The position numbers and the translations under genes are program-made. A stretch of DNA of 64,000 nt from Rosellinia necatrix. Lineage: Eukaryota; Ascomycota; Sordariomycetes; Xylariales; Xylariaceae. The notes below the pieces were generated by a model. That model was not told where the DNA came from and searched no databases. It was given only the letters and a program-made list of their open reading frames with translations. Of this stretch, positions 32,750-46,300 are shown piece after piece (position 1 is the first letter of the stretch; every line of letters starts with the position of its first letter). The DNA lies in contig JAGYVD010000005.1 in NCBI GenBank assembly GCA_021209875.1, positions 2,356,001-2,420,000 on the forward strand, given 5' to 3'.

Positions 32750-33766
32750 TTGACTCAAAGCTTCAGAAGGCTTGGTTGTCTTGTGAAGAGCGAGACCCCT
32801 CCTTCCCGACCTCCAGACCACGGCCGACTTCATTATATATTGCTGCGTGTTGTCTACAGGCCTCTCAGCCCATTCCTAGCCAACCACTGAAAGGAGGTCG
32901 CCAGTCCGTGTTCCTGCATGGCCGAGCTGGCCTGGGGCTCAAGGCAACTAGCCAATAATGGGGGCACGGAACCTCGACAGCTACCCAAAGCGGCAAGTGG
33001 GCCCTCGAATGATGGAGCCACGGCATCACGGATGACGATTCTAGCTCACCGTTGGCGTACTTGGGCTCATTGTTCCACGAATGGCTCCTTGAGTTCGGAA
33101 ATGTAAGGGGCCTCCCTTAACCTCAACTGCACCACAACCCGACAAGAACCATTTGTGTCAAACATACCTATAGACACCGTCGTCAATATGCGCAAAATAA
33201 ACAGAGGCGCAATAGAGCGCGGTCACCACGAAGAGCGGCTGTGCACGTTTGACGTATTGACAAAACGACTACATAATCAATGTGATTAGTGACCTATGCT
33301 ATGGCCTTTTGATAGGTAGTGTACCTGGTCGATATGTGTACTCAATGACTTTCCCTATCCTCTGCTCACATCCTATAGCAAACCCGCAGCCGATGAGAAA
33401 GCGTCCGTTCGGGTATGATCGGCAAACCACCCGTGGCATAGCCGCCGGCCTTGGCAATAGTCGTGGAGAGATACTCTTACAATCGAGATGATAAAGAGGC
33501 AACTGCATCGCGCGTCCTTCTACCATTAAACTCCCCTCGAAGCAAGCCTTGCTTGTAGAATTTTTTTTTTTTTTGCAATAAATTACATATACTATCAGGG
33601 AGACGGACTACTTGGGCTAGGGTAAAGATCATACCGTCGTATCGCTATGCTGCTAACAAGAAGGTAACCACGTGTCTTATTTAATCCAATTATGACATAA
33701 TAGCATTGAATATCAAGTAGAAATTTCTAGTTCTTAGTGCTTCGGGGTTTCCCATTGCCGAGGAGC
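32750..33766. other. Intergenic, nothing recognised
   Basis: No supported gene. Contains the GH5 promoter and a T14 tract at 33561-33574. Confidence 0.6.
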
Positions 33767-34919
33767 TCACAACTTCAAGACTTTCATCGGAATTTGTACC
33801 GTCTCGCTCTCACCCGTCGATATCATTGAAAGAAATCCGCTCTCTGCGGAAGGTGAACGTTCGTGCCTGTCCGTATTGTCTGTCTCACCCGCTAAAGGGC
33901 TGGGATGAGGCCGTCGTGAGCCACCCATTGTCGTATTTAATGCCCACCTATTGCTCCGGGACGCCGATCCATTCTGACAACCGCAACTAGGGCGAATTAT
34001 CAAATTGACCAGATTTCCGAGCACAAAGGCCTCCAATTTGAGTTTGATGCTATATACCACGGGTTTATACGTGGTTTGGATATGGAAATAGCCTGCAAAT
34101 TGAACGGCAACTAGGTTCATATATCGATTAGTATACAAGTCTTCGTAGCCACTGCTTTCGCATTGGGAGAGGGAGAATATGATTATGCAAGGAAGGGGTG
34201 AATTCGAACTCGTGATGTAGGTGTGTATAAGGGGTGGGGAGGGGGGGTCTTGTGAGAGCATTTAAGTTGCACTTACTAAGTGATATATCCAACGCCGCCA
34301 CCACAATGAATAGCCCTATCAGTTCGTAAAGCATCCGTCTGACCTTGGGGCCTTTGATTATCTCCATCGTCTTCAGCGTACTGGAACAGGCGTACACGTA
34401 CACTCCTGACAATATGGATTCCTGCAAAGAGACCGTCACTAGCTGTGCTGTCTCGACACTGGTAAATGCCGTGATTGTCCGGCTTTTTGTCGCACTCCCG
34501 AAGCTAATGACAGTGAATAACACAGACGATGGGAGCTGAATAAACAGACACACTGCAAATATCATGCACAGTAGCCAGCGCAGTTTTCTCGAGTCGCCCA
34601 CCACGAGGTGCAGGCGCGAGTACAACACAAATGACTGGCCCGTGACCATGAGCCACCAACCAATGTCCACAGGTACAGACGTTGGCCCCGGGGCAGTAAT
34701 ATTGAAGTATCGCAGTAAGGAGAAGATCGAGAGCACCGGGATCCCTGTATTTGCGCATACCATGCTCCAAAAATAGAGCCCCCGGCGCCGAGGGAACCTG
34801 CGAAAGATGGATATGTAAATCTCGACGCTGTTATATATGGCAATGGCGAAGAACCCTCCGATCAACATCGCTATTGGCAGCGAAATCTTGTCGATAATAG
34901 GCCCTGTCTCTCCCGGCAT
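33767..34919 (-). CDS. Seven-TM-like fungal integral membrane protein (DUF7703-type)
   Basis: Two exons (34919-34277, 34110-33767) give 328 aa. Start MPGETGPIIDK chosen because the open frame upstream of it (to 35285) contains a lysine run from a T14 tract and looks non-coding. Seen: successive hydrophobic segments beginning IAMLIGGFFAIAIYN, YFWSMVCANTGIPVLSIFSLL, DIGWWLMVTGQSFVLYSRLHLVV, WLLCMIFAVCLFIQLPSSVLFTV, a Thr/Val-rich helix with SVETAQLVTVSLQESILS, ELIGLFIVVAALDISL and VQFAGYFHIQ. A hydrophilic cytoplasmic tail carries GETDNTDRHE. The layout resembles the large fungal family of uncharacterised heptahelical proteins. No function can be assigned; the gene stands alone on its strand. 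Confidence 0.8.
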
Positions 34920-36091
34920 GGCTAGTGGCGGTGCCGCAGAGGGTTGGAGACCGAGGAGCAAATGGAAAGGCCGAAGAAGATAACACCATTGGATCGTCGA
35001 AATTTCCCCACGTATGCAGTTGATATTGCGGGACAGGAGGCGACTGGGCCCGAGGGTATAGCAATTTTTTTTTTTTTTCCAGAAAGTGAGCCTCTGGAGG
35101 GAAGATGAAGTTGCATCTGTAAGCCACATGATGCGGGCTCGTCGTTTAAAGCAGAGGAGTAAAAACAGCCGACTCAAGAGAAGGGGGATTTGTTGGGTCG
35201 TGGAATCGAGATATCGAAGGTAACGAAAGAGCAAAATCAGATTAAGCTTTAGGCTAACGGTGAGGAGGTCTCCAAGCGACGCCACTATTTAGACAATCGC
35301 GATCCCATGGCTGAGGTCTCTTGGTGCCATTCAGCAGACCTGTCCCGCTCCCCCCTCCCCATTCGGCAAACCGGAGGCGGGAATGACTCGGTAATTTTGC
35401 TTAGCACGCATTGAACTGCCTATAGAGATTGAGTTTTGTAGTCTTTCAGGGCGAGACTCACTTCCGTCTCTAGCCCGTCCATTTTTTTTTTGGTGCTGGT
35501 TGCACACCAAACTTCCAGGGTTCACTGTGGGTATTACCACACCTTCCCTCTCACAGGCCTCCGACTCTCCACATCCATCGAAGTCAGTGTGTATCCATCC
35601 TGGATGCCTTTGAAGCTGAGGCATATACCTAGGTCACTCACATATGGGCCTGGGCCCATCCGGCAAGTCTGCCAATGAGGGTTGGCAAAACTGTGTCAAT
35701 TCAATTGATATAAAGAGTTGGGAAAGGCTACTGGCGATCTTGAAGTCCTGGTATCTACAGAGCCCTCTAGGACCCGCGACAGTGGATGGCGTTCTGGATA
35801 ATCACCAGCTTGGTTATTGAGTTTTTGGTGATTAGTTTGGATATTAGTTACAAATGAGGGGCATGGATTCAGGTGCCACGGCGATTTAATCATGCATTAC
35901 CATAGCGGACCCACAGGACTTGCCTCGACGTGTATTGCTGGCACCTAGTCGCCTACCTACCTAAGCAATTAAGGTAGGTTCTATTGTGAGGGATCATGAT
36001 CTATCAAATAGTCCTCGTTACACGGCATGATACCCCACTAGGGAGCGTTAGTTGGCCATAAGTTTACCTAGCTAAAAATCTGTTCCATAGC
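34920..36091. other. Intergenic upstream of the membrane-protein gene
   Basis: No gene supported. T14 tract at 35065-35078; a short ACCTACCTAAG tract near 35953. The right end precedes the tRNA. Confidence 0.6.
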
Positions 36092-36193
36092 GTCTTCGTG
36101 GCTCAGTTGGCTAGAGCGTTGGTCTCATACTTCTATGACCCAATTACACATTGGGATATCCAAAGGTCGTGAGTTCGAGCCTCACCGAGGACA
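36092..36193 (+). tRNA. tRNA-Met (CAT, elongator type) with 28-nt intron
   Basis: Acceptor stem GTCTTCG pairs with CGAGGAC (36186-36192) with discriminator A at 36193. D-arm GCTC..GAGC, anticodon loop CTCATA/A with CAT at 36126-36128, variable loop AGGTC, T-arm GTGAGTTCGAGCCTCAC. The intron 36130-36157 sits between positions 37 and 38, the canonical site. The A box (TGGCTCAGTTGG) and B box (GTTCGAGCC) are intact, and T4 and T5 runs at 36206-36209 and 36214-36218 can end Pol III transcription. Confidence 0.93.
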
Positions 36194-37095
36194 TAATCAC
36201 CTGCGTTTTAGTATTTTTGCTTCTAAAATGTAATTATAGACAGCTAAGGTTTTTTTTTTTTTTTACCTAATAATATCATCATCTATATATAAATATATAG
36301 TTTATATGCCCCTTGTTTCTTTTAGTACTAGTTAAAAGGACAATTCTGCTGAAGCTGGTTGAATTAGCTATTGTTACTGACTTGCTATCTGTCTGAAAGC
36401 AGCATGAGATAAATAGTAAGCTAAATGCCTCTCCGTACCCTTGGGTTGAAAAGCCCCTCAGCTCGGGTGACGGCATTGTAGTGGGGCACTTCTGTCACTA
36501 CTGATGTATGTACCCATGTACTTACCGATCTAGTCATTTTTAGATAGGGTCATTCAGGGTTGAGATGAAACAAATTTCTAGTCCTCCCAGGCAAGTTGCC
36601 TTGTTAGCGGGGTTAATACCTGCAACCAAATCAGGGGTAAGGGGCTCTGATATCTTTAGTAGGTATTTATACTTCATACTGCATACTAAGTAGTTATGTA
36701 GTAGATTCAGAAGAGTTAAACGTACTTCCAGAAGCAACTCGTGGGAAATTCTGCATGGGTTAATTTCTTTTTCAAGTCAAATGATTCTTGAAGTTATTAC
36801 TACAGTACAGTAGACACAGACATAATTTGATGATAATTGCAGCACATTGAAGTTGCTAGAAAATTGACATGGCATCCACCACGATATTCATAACTAGTGC
36901 CTGATGCCCATATCTTTTTGAATCATTATTAACTGGGTAGGCAAAGTGTGTAATAAACCATTGCTGTGCTCTATACCAGCACACATGTAGGTGAGGTATG
37001 TGGCATTTGAAGCTCCATTCCTCTACCTAGATATCAGTGGCTCACCCCCCCTATAAGTACTTACTCCCCCTACCTAGGTACTTACTAGACGTTAA

Positions 37096-37128
<33 letters not shown>

Positions 37129-38449
37129 CTAGGTACTTACGAGCCGTTTCTTGCGGTAGTTATGGTATGTACTCTGTAGAAGGTTACCTGGGTAGGTAGT
37201 GTAGGTAGGCAGGTATGTGCTTTAATGCATTGGGCACAAGGCCCACATATTTTACTCCCCTTAGTCCATACCTACCTATACATGTAGCAGCAAGTAACTA
37301 CCTATGTATGTAGATCATGATACACTTATATACAAGTCTTTATTGCTATCAGTACATGTGCTTTTGCCATAGGTAAGCGATCTGTCGGCGTGGCCTATAG
37401 GTAGAAGTCTAGGTACCTGTGCAGGTCCTAAAGTATGGATTATAGGTAATGAATTGTAGATAACAGGGTACCTAATCAGGTGGTGCCTTTCGGTACGACC
37501 TAAAAATCCCCAGGCATCTGTCCTAACACACACTCCTCCTGCCCAGCCAGTAGCACTGCTGTAGGTCAGTGTATACGCGGGCTAGTGGATATGGCGCCAA
37601 ATGCAGGCACATGTGCATCTAAGATGTTGGCGGCACAAGATAGACGACGATGATTTCCTGTCCTGTTGAGCTCAGGCGAGTAGAAACGCCAAGGTGCCAA
37701 TAGGAAGCTATCTATGTTACTCAATGATCACCAACAAACACATCAAATACTTAGGTACCTACCTACCTACTGCTGCGGCAACGCTCGGTGGCGCAAAGAG
37801 GCAAGTACCTGCTGTGTTGTACCTTATCTATGTATCGTACATACCCAGGTACTTCGAAGTACCACTAGACACCTGGTTATTCAATACAAGAACAGGTAGC
37901 GGCCGAAAAATAAAACCCCCGGAATACACAAGACCTACCTAAAGCAGGTGAATCTAACAAGCACCAAATTTACTTCCTTATGCTCTCCTCTCTCGCCCTC
38001 CTCTCTCCTTGCAACACCTCACACACGCCCCTAACCGTACCGCCGACCCCAGATAGATACCTTCTTTCTCTCTCTTTTCTGGTCCCGTCATCTCTCTCTA
38101 CCGCCTCCCTCCCTTCCGTTCGTTGTAAATACTACCTTGCCCTTCCTTCATTCATCCCCTCGCCCGGTCAACAACCCCTAAGACTAAGACGCAGACACAG
38201 AGGCAGACGCAAACCCATGCGCACGCTCGCGCGCGCACACCGCACGTACACCGCACATCTCCAGCGTCCGACGTAGCATTGGCTTGCCTGCAACCACTGT
38301 AGCAACCTCCTAACGCTGGTCCGGTTTGTCTGCATCGACCGGCTTCGGCGAAGGGAAAGGACGCCCTGGCTATAAGATTTCCTGGGCCCCTTTAATCACC
38401 AGTCTCTCGATTTGCACTCTTGTCCCCTGTTTGTTCCCCAGCCGGCAAT
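36194..38449. repeat. Repeat-rich intergenic region and 5' leader of the RabGAP gene
   Basis: No gene seen before 38450. A T15 run lies at 36250-36264. 37060-37320 and 37740-37770 are dense in CCTAGGTA tracts, with a (CTA)n run inside a TAGACGTTAATA-type element at 37085-37128. About 37980-38440 is pyrimidine-rich and looks like promoter/5' UTR. Confidence 0.7.
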
Positions 38450-41405
38450 ATGGCAGCCATTGAGGAATCTGCTGTTACAGCTACGCCACGAGTGGATGAT
38501 TCCCCAACAGCTTCGGACAAGGAGACGGTACGTACATAGATTGAATGTCTACCAGCACTCCATCACCGCCACCATCACCGCCACCAACCCTGTGTTGCTG
38601 CGTTCCTGGCTAGTTCTGCGTGCGTCTAGCTAATTACGTACAATACTCTAGGACATGTTCGAAGACGCTATGGATACGGGATCGGTTCGATCACTCACAA
38701 ACCGCAAGATTCCCCGGCCGAAGTCACCGCCCCTCCCCTCTGGTATTGATACGGATAGTACCCCCAATACACCGGAAAGCCACGTGGATAAAGAAGAGCC
38801 CAATGGCCGCACAGCAGACGAAGCTGTCGAGAACGAGCCCAGAGCCGAAGTCGAGGTCGAGGTCGAAGTCGAAGCCGAAGCCACAGTCTCTGAACCAGTG
38901 GACAACCCGAATGGCACGGCCACTAACTCGGCAAGAACTTCGAAGCGACTTTCGCATGCTTCCTTGGACAATGTGGACCTTGACGACGACCCCCCAAGCG
39001 AACAACCAAAAGGTTGGTTGCATCCGAAGACGTATTCGCGTATGAAATATATCGGCTGATATGGAAAGCAGAGGAGCCAGTAGTGCCAGAAACAGTGAAA
39101 CAGCCCTCAAAGAAGCTTTCTCTTAGTAACATCGCATCCTCCCTCCCTACCATGCCGTGGTCACCCTCCAATGCCGAGTCCCCGCCCAAAACAAGTCCCA
39201 TCGCACCAGTTTCCAATGCAAGCCTGTCACACCCTCCGCCTCCTCCCACAAGGAAGATCACGAGCCCCTTTTCTTGGCTATCCCGAAATTCTGGCGCCAA
39301 GGAAAATGTTACGGTATCCGCTTTAACAAGCACAAGCTCTCCTAGACGGAACACGGCAAGCTCGGTAGGAACACTAACTAGCAATCCGGAAATGATGCTA
39401 AGCAAGTTGGAAGAAGAGGACCAATCCACTGGCGTGAATGGAAGTGCTCGGTCATCAAGAAACAGTTTGAGGGACAGATTCAAAATAGTGCGCTTGCGAG
39501 AAGAGGCTGGGATAGCCTTGAATCCGGCCGATGATGAGCAACCTGAAGGCGTCGTCGCAAACTTGATTACACGATCATCTACGATGAGTATTGTGAGCTC
39601 TGGCATGGAGATAGCCGAAGGGGCAATCCAACCCCCAGTATCGCCACTACCTCCAAATGCGGATACAAATCTAGCTCCTGGCACTGTATCGGGTGTGTCA
39701 GCCGGTCCATCCGCCATGGCTGATACCCCAGTCGACTGGGATCTCTGGCAGTCTGTGGTCTATGAGGGGCCGGCCGCCGTTGCCCGAACAAGCCCGGAGG
39801 AATTGAACCGGGCCATCACAACTGGCATTCCCCACGCCATCCGTGGTGTTGTTTGGCAAGTCCTAGCTCAAAGCAAAAACGATGACTTAGAGCTAGTCTA
39901 CAGGGAGCTTCTTGCCCGGGGGACGGATAAGGACAAGGTCAGAAACAGCAGTAGCACGGCAACAAGCATCATTAGTAGTGGTAACTTGGGTGCTGAGAAA
40001 GATCCTGCGGCCTCCTCCGCATCATCTACCAAATCCGAGCAGTCCGGGGGGAACGAGAAACGATTACCTGACACCCCCGAGCAGTCTGAAGCTACTTTGA
40101 AGGCCCAAGCATTAGCTGCCACGGAGAAGAAAAAGAAAGAGAAAGAGGATGCGGCTGCGTTACAAAAACTCGAGAAAGTGATTCGGAGAGATCTTGGGAC
40201 TAGAACAAGCTATTCTAAATACGCCGCTGCTGCTGGTCTGCAGGATGGCCTGTTCGGCGTGTGCAAAGCCTACGCACTTTTTGATGAAGCCGTGGGATAC
40301 GCCCAAGGCATGAACTTCCTCATCATGCCGTTACTTTTTAACATGCCAGAAGAAGAAGCATTCTGCCTCTTGGTACGCCTGATGAATCAGTATAAGCTCC
40401 GAGACCTCTTTATCCAGGACATGCCTGGGCTCCATATGCATTTATATCAATTCGAACGCATACTGGAGGACTTAGAGCCAGCTTTATACTGCCATTTACA
40501 TCGCCGAGGGATATCTCCCCATCTATATGCTACTCAATGGTTCCTCACCTTATTCGCCTACAGATTCCCCCTCCAATTAGTTCTCAGGATTTACGATCTC
40601 ATTCTTTCCGAGGGTCTATCCGCCATTCTTCGGTTTGGCATAGTCCTGATGCAAAAGAATTGCTCGGCGCTTCTCAGCATGTCGGACATGTCACAATTGA
40701 CTACTTTCCTAAAGGACAAATTGTTTGATGTTTACATTGATCAATCACCGAGTGCAGGAAGCATCCTTGAGAATGGCTTTTTTGGTAGCAGCTCCTCCAA
40801 TCTGGACAAAGAAGTATACCGAGCCGATCAATTAATTCGTGACGCTTGTGAGATAAAACTTACACCGGAGCTTCTCAAAACCTATGCTATGGAGTGGGAG
40901 GAAAGAACGCGTACAGAAAAGGAGCGCGAGCAAGAGTTGGAGCAACTCAGGGCCGCCAACGTAAACCTTGCTATCAAGGTTCGTAAACTAGAGGAACGCA
41001 TTGAAGTGAGCGATCGTGAGCAAGCGGATATGGCGAATGATCTTATTCATACCAAAGTCGAGAACGAAGAATTGAAAGACAAGAACGAGAGTTTGACGGG
41101 GCAAGTCAGAGAGCTTCGTATCGTGATCGAGAAACAACCCGAGGAGATTGAGCAGGCATGGAAACCGGAGCGAGACGACCTCATGAAGCGGAACGTAAAG
41201 GTACACGAGGAGAATCAGAGGCTTGAAAAGGAGTTGTCCGACCTTGAGGAGCAACTGGTACAGACGAAGATGAAGTATGCAGAGGTAGGTCAAAAACTTG
41301 TATTCTGTGATCCCTTCAGACGCCGAACTAAGCATATCACAGACCAATGCTCAACATGAGACGCTCCAGAGAAAATGGCAGGATCTCAAACGCCAGTTCG
41401 CTTGA
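38450..41405 (+). CDS. TBC-domain Rab GTPase-activating protein (Gyp5/EVI5-like)
   Basis: Five exons (38450-38527, 38652-39012, 39072-41284, 41343-41405; the long third exon carries the TBC domain) give 904 aa in four coding segments. RabGAPs stimulate GTP hydrolysis by Rab proteins in membrane traffic. Seen: acidic N-terminal region with EVEVEVEVEAEA, DWDLWQSVVYEGP, TBC entry GIPHAIRGVVWQVLA near residue 401, arginine finger in RRDLGTRTSY near 520, glutamine finger in YAQGM near 555, and a long C-terminal coiled coil (about 760-890). The second intron (GTTGGT..GCAG, 59 nt) is inferred from a frame change between QPK and EEPVVPE and has a CTGAT branch site; the third joins YAE to TNAQHE. An insertion rich in Ser/Glu/Lys splits the TBC domain. 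The count of coding segments is four. Confidence 0.9.
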
Positions 41406-42574
41406 AGGGTTGTTAGATCTGATGCTGTCATTGGCACCAATCCTATAGCGGTTGGCGCACGTTGCCCAACAATGAAACGTTACGGTGCTTCCTCCCGATC
41501 TTCAAAGGGCCAAAACTCGGCCGGGGTATTCCTTTCAGCCCAAAAATTTTCGGACATGAATCGAAACGATTGAAGAGGCGCAGCTGAAGCAGGGCCCAGC
41601 ATTTGGATGTGGGCGAAGTAATGTCTTTTGCCCAATGTTTTTTGTCGGGTATTACTATACTCCTCGTATGCATGTATACAAGTACCAGGATGCAGCGGCA
41701 TGATTTTTACGCATACCCGGGCGTTGATATTAGTGAAGAGCAGGGGCATTAGAAAGATGTCACTCAAATATGGTCTTGTTTTGTCTTGATACCACTGCAC
41801 TTCTTCCGTAGGGAAGGAAGCAAGGGCGGAAAGGAATACCGAAGAGAGCACAGTTGTGACAGTGCCTCGCAAATCGTACTTCACAGACAAGAGAGAGAGA
41901 GCCGATGCTACGAGAACTTCGGAGAGAGTGCCCGTAAATGAGAAAGGGGATGTGGGTGTTTTGTGTTTGCATACATGTATAGGTTATGCACACTCTCCAA
42001 ATGCATGATAAGTCTCCTGACATTATCGTTGAAATGGACTTGACATATCAGCAATCATTTGCGCACGCAGCCCCGTCTTTAAGCGTCCGGAGGTTCAATC
42101 AAACACTGTATTCCTTGATGTCTATCATTATATCATTCTAGAACAGGATAAATAGACGAAGGCACGGCGTTGCGAGCAACCGAAGTGCTACGGTAGTTAA
42201 GCTGGTAAAATCAAACAATACCTACCCCTTCACTTATACACTTATATCACAAGTGGAAGACCTCGCAATCGATAACACACTAGCAACAGGCAACAAATAA
42301 CAAGCATGAAACGCATGGATTTTGTTGATTTCAATCAAAATAGAACACCGTATTGCCACAAACGCCTCTTTGGCGATCTTTTATTGATCTTGACCTAGTA
42401 GAAGCGATCCCCTCCCATGCTGAAAATGACCAGAATCCGTGAACACCAGTTCCAGTGCGGGCATTATCGCGATGACCCCATACTCATAGTCATGGTGAGA
42501 CTTCCAGCCTCGGGTCCTTTTCATCCACTGTACATCATTTTCCCTCATCGTCACATGGTAAACAAACGCCACGT
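41406..42574. other. Convergent 3' region between RabGAP and eS8 genes
   Basis: No gene supported; minus-strand open frames at 41.4-42.0 kb have no domain or splice support. Confidence 0.6.
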
Positions 42575-43325
42575 CTACTTGTGCAGCTTGCGCTGGTAGA
42601 AGGCGAGTTCCTCACCCTCGAGGATGTAACCATCGCAACGACCGCTTTGGCCGGGTCGGCTAGCAATGACGGCAAAGAGACGACCGGCTTCGAACTGCTT
42701 CTCAATGGCGGCCTCGACTTTGCCCTGGGCGGCGAAGCGAGCGGCCTGCTTCTTCTCGACAGAGCTGCTCTTCTTAGCAGCTTCGTCATCGGTCTTGCCC
42801 TGTTTCTGCTGGCGTCTACGGCCGATAGGCTGGCCGTAGTGGGCCTCGTACCACTGACGGAAAGGCGCGGCATCGACCTGAACGACGGCAGACTTGGTCA
42901 GGGTGTTGGTGCGGACCAGCTCGTTGTTGGAAGGATGGTAGGCGACGACGATAACACGGGTCTTGCGGGTGCAGCCCTCGGAGGCCCAAGCGAAGTTGCC
43001 AGAGTCGAGGCGCAGAGCACGGTACTTGTGATTGCCGCCACGGGTGCGGACGGTGTGGATTCGCTTAGGCCCGATACGGGTGTTGGCCTCCTGGCGGCCG
43101 GCCTCGAAAGCGCGCTTCTTCCCTGGTGAGGAGGTCAGAACGTATGGTCATGCGGGCGGCACCAAGGCCAGCCCCATAATGCATACGGGCTTTCGATATT
43201 ACGCGGGCGCCTTTCTCGCAAGAAGAAAGGACACCCGGATTACTTCATGGCGGGGACGTACGGTAGTAGGCTCGCTTCGCACCGGAGGCGGAACGCTTGT
43301 GGCGTGAGTCTCGTGAGATACCCAT
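42575..43325 (-). CDS. RPS8: 40S ribosomal protein eS8
   Basis: Two exons (43325-43262, 43122-42575) give 203 aa. Small-subunit ribosomal protein. Seen: [38 protein letters not shown], the family signature region [19 protein letters not shown], and the C-terminal [21 protein letters not shown]. Length matches yeast Rps8 (200 aa). The 139-nt intron splits the codon for Arg after AYY. A likely 5'-UTR intron runs from a GTAAGT donor near 43548 to a CTCGCAG acceptor about 8 bases before the ATG, common in ribosomal protein genes (inferred). Confidence 0.97.
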
Positions 43326-46300
43326 GATTGCTGCTGCGAGAATAATTCACCCTGTCAGCGGTGGGAGCTAGAAAGCAGAGGGCGTGCGGTGGGAGGGAGG
43401 CGTATGGAGAGCGGCATCCGGTACACGGCAGAACGAGCTACCCAAGTTTGCAACGACCACGTGGGAGGACCGGATGCCATCAATTCCCAGCATCCATCGG
43501 AAATTCGATGCCATGGCGATGGCAAAAGGGAATAGGAAAGGCACTTACCTGGTGTCTATGGCAATCGACCGAGAGGGCTGTGATTTGGGCGTGAGAGGGA
43601 GGCTGCAAGGAAAAAAGTTCGCGAGAAGTGAAGACGGAGTAAGTGGTATGGTGTTGAATTTGCAAATCCCATTGAATGTGGGCTCCAATGTGGGCTCCAA
43701 TGTGGGCACTTTCGCGAGAACTTCGGGAGGGGTACGTACCTATCTTATCTACCCCACTCCTTTTTAATTACTTAGGTACCTACCTAGGTACCTACCTACC
43801 CAGGTACTTAAGTAGGTAGTCCAGGGCTTCTATCTTTCGTCAGATCCACGAGCATTGGTCCGTGCACGACTCTCAGGCGGCCAGCTTCGGGTAGGTGGTA
43901 AAAGTAACTCTAACACCTGCAGTCTTTGGTGCTATTGCGATCTGTAACTCATCACAAATTCTTTGTGAGATCAGCGTTGGTTTGCATCATGATGAATCAA
44001 ACTTCAGCTTCAATCTCTTCAGGTGTTTCAAGAAATGTGAACACCCCCTATCTGGGATTCGTTAAATATCAGTAGACAATCGGAATATCGATAACACAAC
44101 ATTGCTTTACCTTGCTTGCTGTCGATTAGCTACCTATTCACTCTTGTGAGATCCCTTCATTCAATTCTACAATCACTTCATGAGCTCTTGGTAATACTAC
44201 TAGCCATGTCCTTGAGTTACTCACTGACCTCATTGACTACACACGCATGCGCTGATGGGAGATTGTACAAAGAATTTCTTTTTGGGATAAGTACTTAAAA
44301 GAAGTCGAAGCTAGTCATGTGACTCCAGTTGTACCTGCATTAAGTAGGTATGTACTTTGTGACAGGACAAGAAACAACAAGGCTTCGTTTAACGAGCCAA
44401 GGTCTTATCTAAAAAGCTTGAGAAGCTTGAAAGGTTTGCCCAGCTTTGCGTTCCAGCAAACATACCCACATGAGGCACTGCAAATTCAACGTCAGATTTT
44501 CTCATGTTTCAATAATAGCTAGTTGAACCACCGCCAATTCAATAGATGGGTCGGAATCAGGTCCGCGGGTTGCTGTCAATCGACGGTCTGCGCTAAAGCT
44601 GAAAATTCGCTGTAATGTGATTATGGCGTGAGAAAGTTATCTCCGCTACACTCTAACCTCAGGTCATGGTGCCACACGCAATGCAATGCACCGAAGTCGT
44701 AGTTTGGTCTAGATATGACGAGGTAAGCCCGGGGGTCAGGAATAATTTGTAGAGGTCATCAGCCGGCTCGTGCGGACAGGCAGTTCTCACCCGTCAGGCT
44801 AGCAGTCGGCCCCTACATTAGGTACATAGTAAGATGCCCATCGCTACAGTAGGATTGTGCATCTAACAGACTAGCGAGAGTAGGCTGGGACTCTATAGTG
44901 GAGATTGGTGACGGGTTTTCGGAGAGAGGTTATAGATGTGGGCGTTCTTCCGTGTGATAGCTTCTAGAAGCCTCTTGTTAGTGTCTTAGCCAGCGTCTCC
45001 TACCACAACTAGCCACGGAATATCTGCACGTTTCAGCTACCTGGTGGGACCACCAAACACCTTATTTACGAGCATCGGATTGGCGCTGTTGAGGGGCGTA
45101 CACTGGGCATCCTCTAGTACTAAGAGGGCCAACGAGTCCGGTAGGGCGATTCCAGGTCCATATAAATGAAAACCTGTTCGTGTCCTGTCCCCTCGAGTAT
45201 GCTGTAAATGGCACGTCGCGTGGCGCCAACAGACGGTCGGATTGGACACTGATAAAATTGGTTGAGGATTGCCAAGGATGCTTGCGACCGAGTAGAATTG
45301 TTACTCATGTATACGATGGTGGGTATGGTCGGTCATCGCTATCAGCAACCGGCCTACGATGTAACTATTGAGTATCTGCTTTTATCGGATTAACGAGAGG
45401 CATGTGAGACGCCTTTTGGGCCAGGCCCATTTTATATACGAGGATTGAATTGGACCTCGTTGCTCCGTGGTGAGATGCACTCCGGTTCGCGTCAAGGCCA
45501 ATAAAATATTGGGGTCGAGGAGCATTCCTTGATGCCGTTGGGTAATAGTGTCAAATCGCTAGTCGCGGGCCTAGTGGGTGGCGGTCGTCTCCCGGGCCAC
45601 ATGCACTTTGCCGCACGAAGCCTGGAAACACACCACAGATAGGAGGGCCACAGCCGTATGCCTTATGAGCAAGAGAGCGAATCTATATTATATACTTCTA
45701 AATGTCGAAACCCCGAATCGACCGAGACACGCGGGCAGAACTGTTGGGAGGCATCCCTAGACCGTGCTGCAGATGAGAACGGGGTGTGGTGATCTTATGC
45801 GTCTCCTAGGGCCGTCCCAGACTTTGTGCAAGGAAATCGAATCGTGGGCGTGGTTCGCTCGAGATTTTGGCATGCAGAGCTTCCCTGTCATTATGGGGCA
45901 AATGCAAGGTGTGATTGCGATGGAGGAAATCAGAGCTGAAGGGCGCCAAGCAAAGAAATGCGACTTAAGAGAAAGCGTTGTATACGCGAGACAAGCCCGT
46001 TGCCCTATCAGCAAGCAGGTTTTTATCAAGAAGCCGAGGTAACCATGTGAGCGCCGCTTGGGGATATATTTCCCAGCACATCGAGTCGTCCCCCCACTAA
46101 GCATAACGAGGTGGGTAGGCATGACAGAGAGGTATCCGGTTCCATATGGTCGCTACACTCAGAACGAACAAGTATAGAACGAACGAAGATAGAACGACCC
46201 AAGATACTGGCATCCAGGGTAGGGAGGTAGGTGTTGCTTTCGGACCGTTATGGCCTTGGAAGAGTAATCGATGCGATGGGCACGTGCTCAAGTGATCTCA

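Noticed and set aside
34920..35285. N-terminal extension of the membrane-protein frame
   Set aside because: Contains a lysine run from a T14 tract and extra hydrophobic stretches; the ATG at 34919 starts a normal family-like N-terminus.
39013..39071. Continuous reading of the RabGAP through QPKGWLHPK or through VASEDVFAYEI
   Set aside because: The two frames cannot be joined there; a 59-nt GTTGGT..GCAG intron with CTGAT branch gives a clean phase instead of a frameshift.
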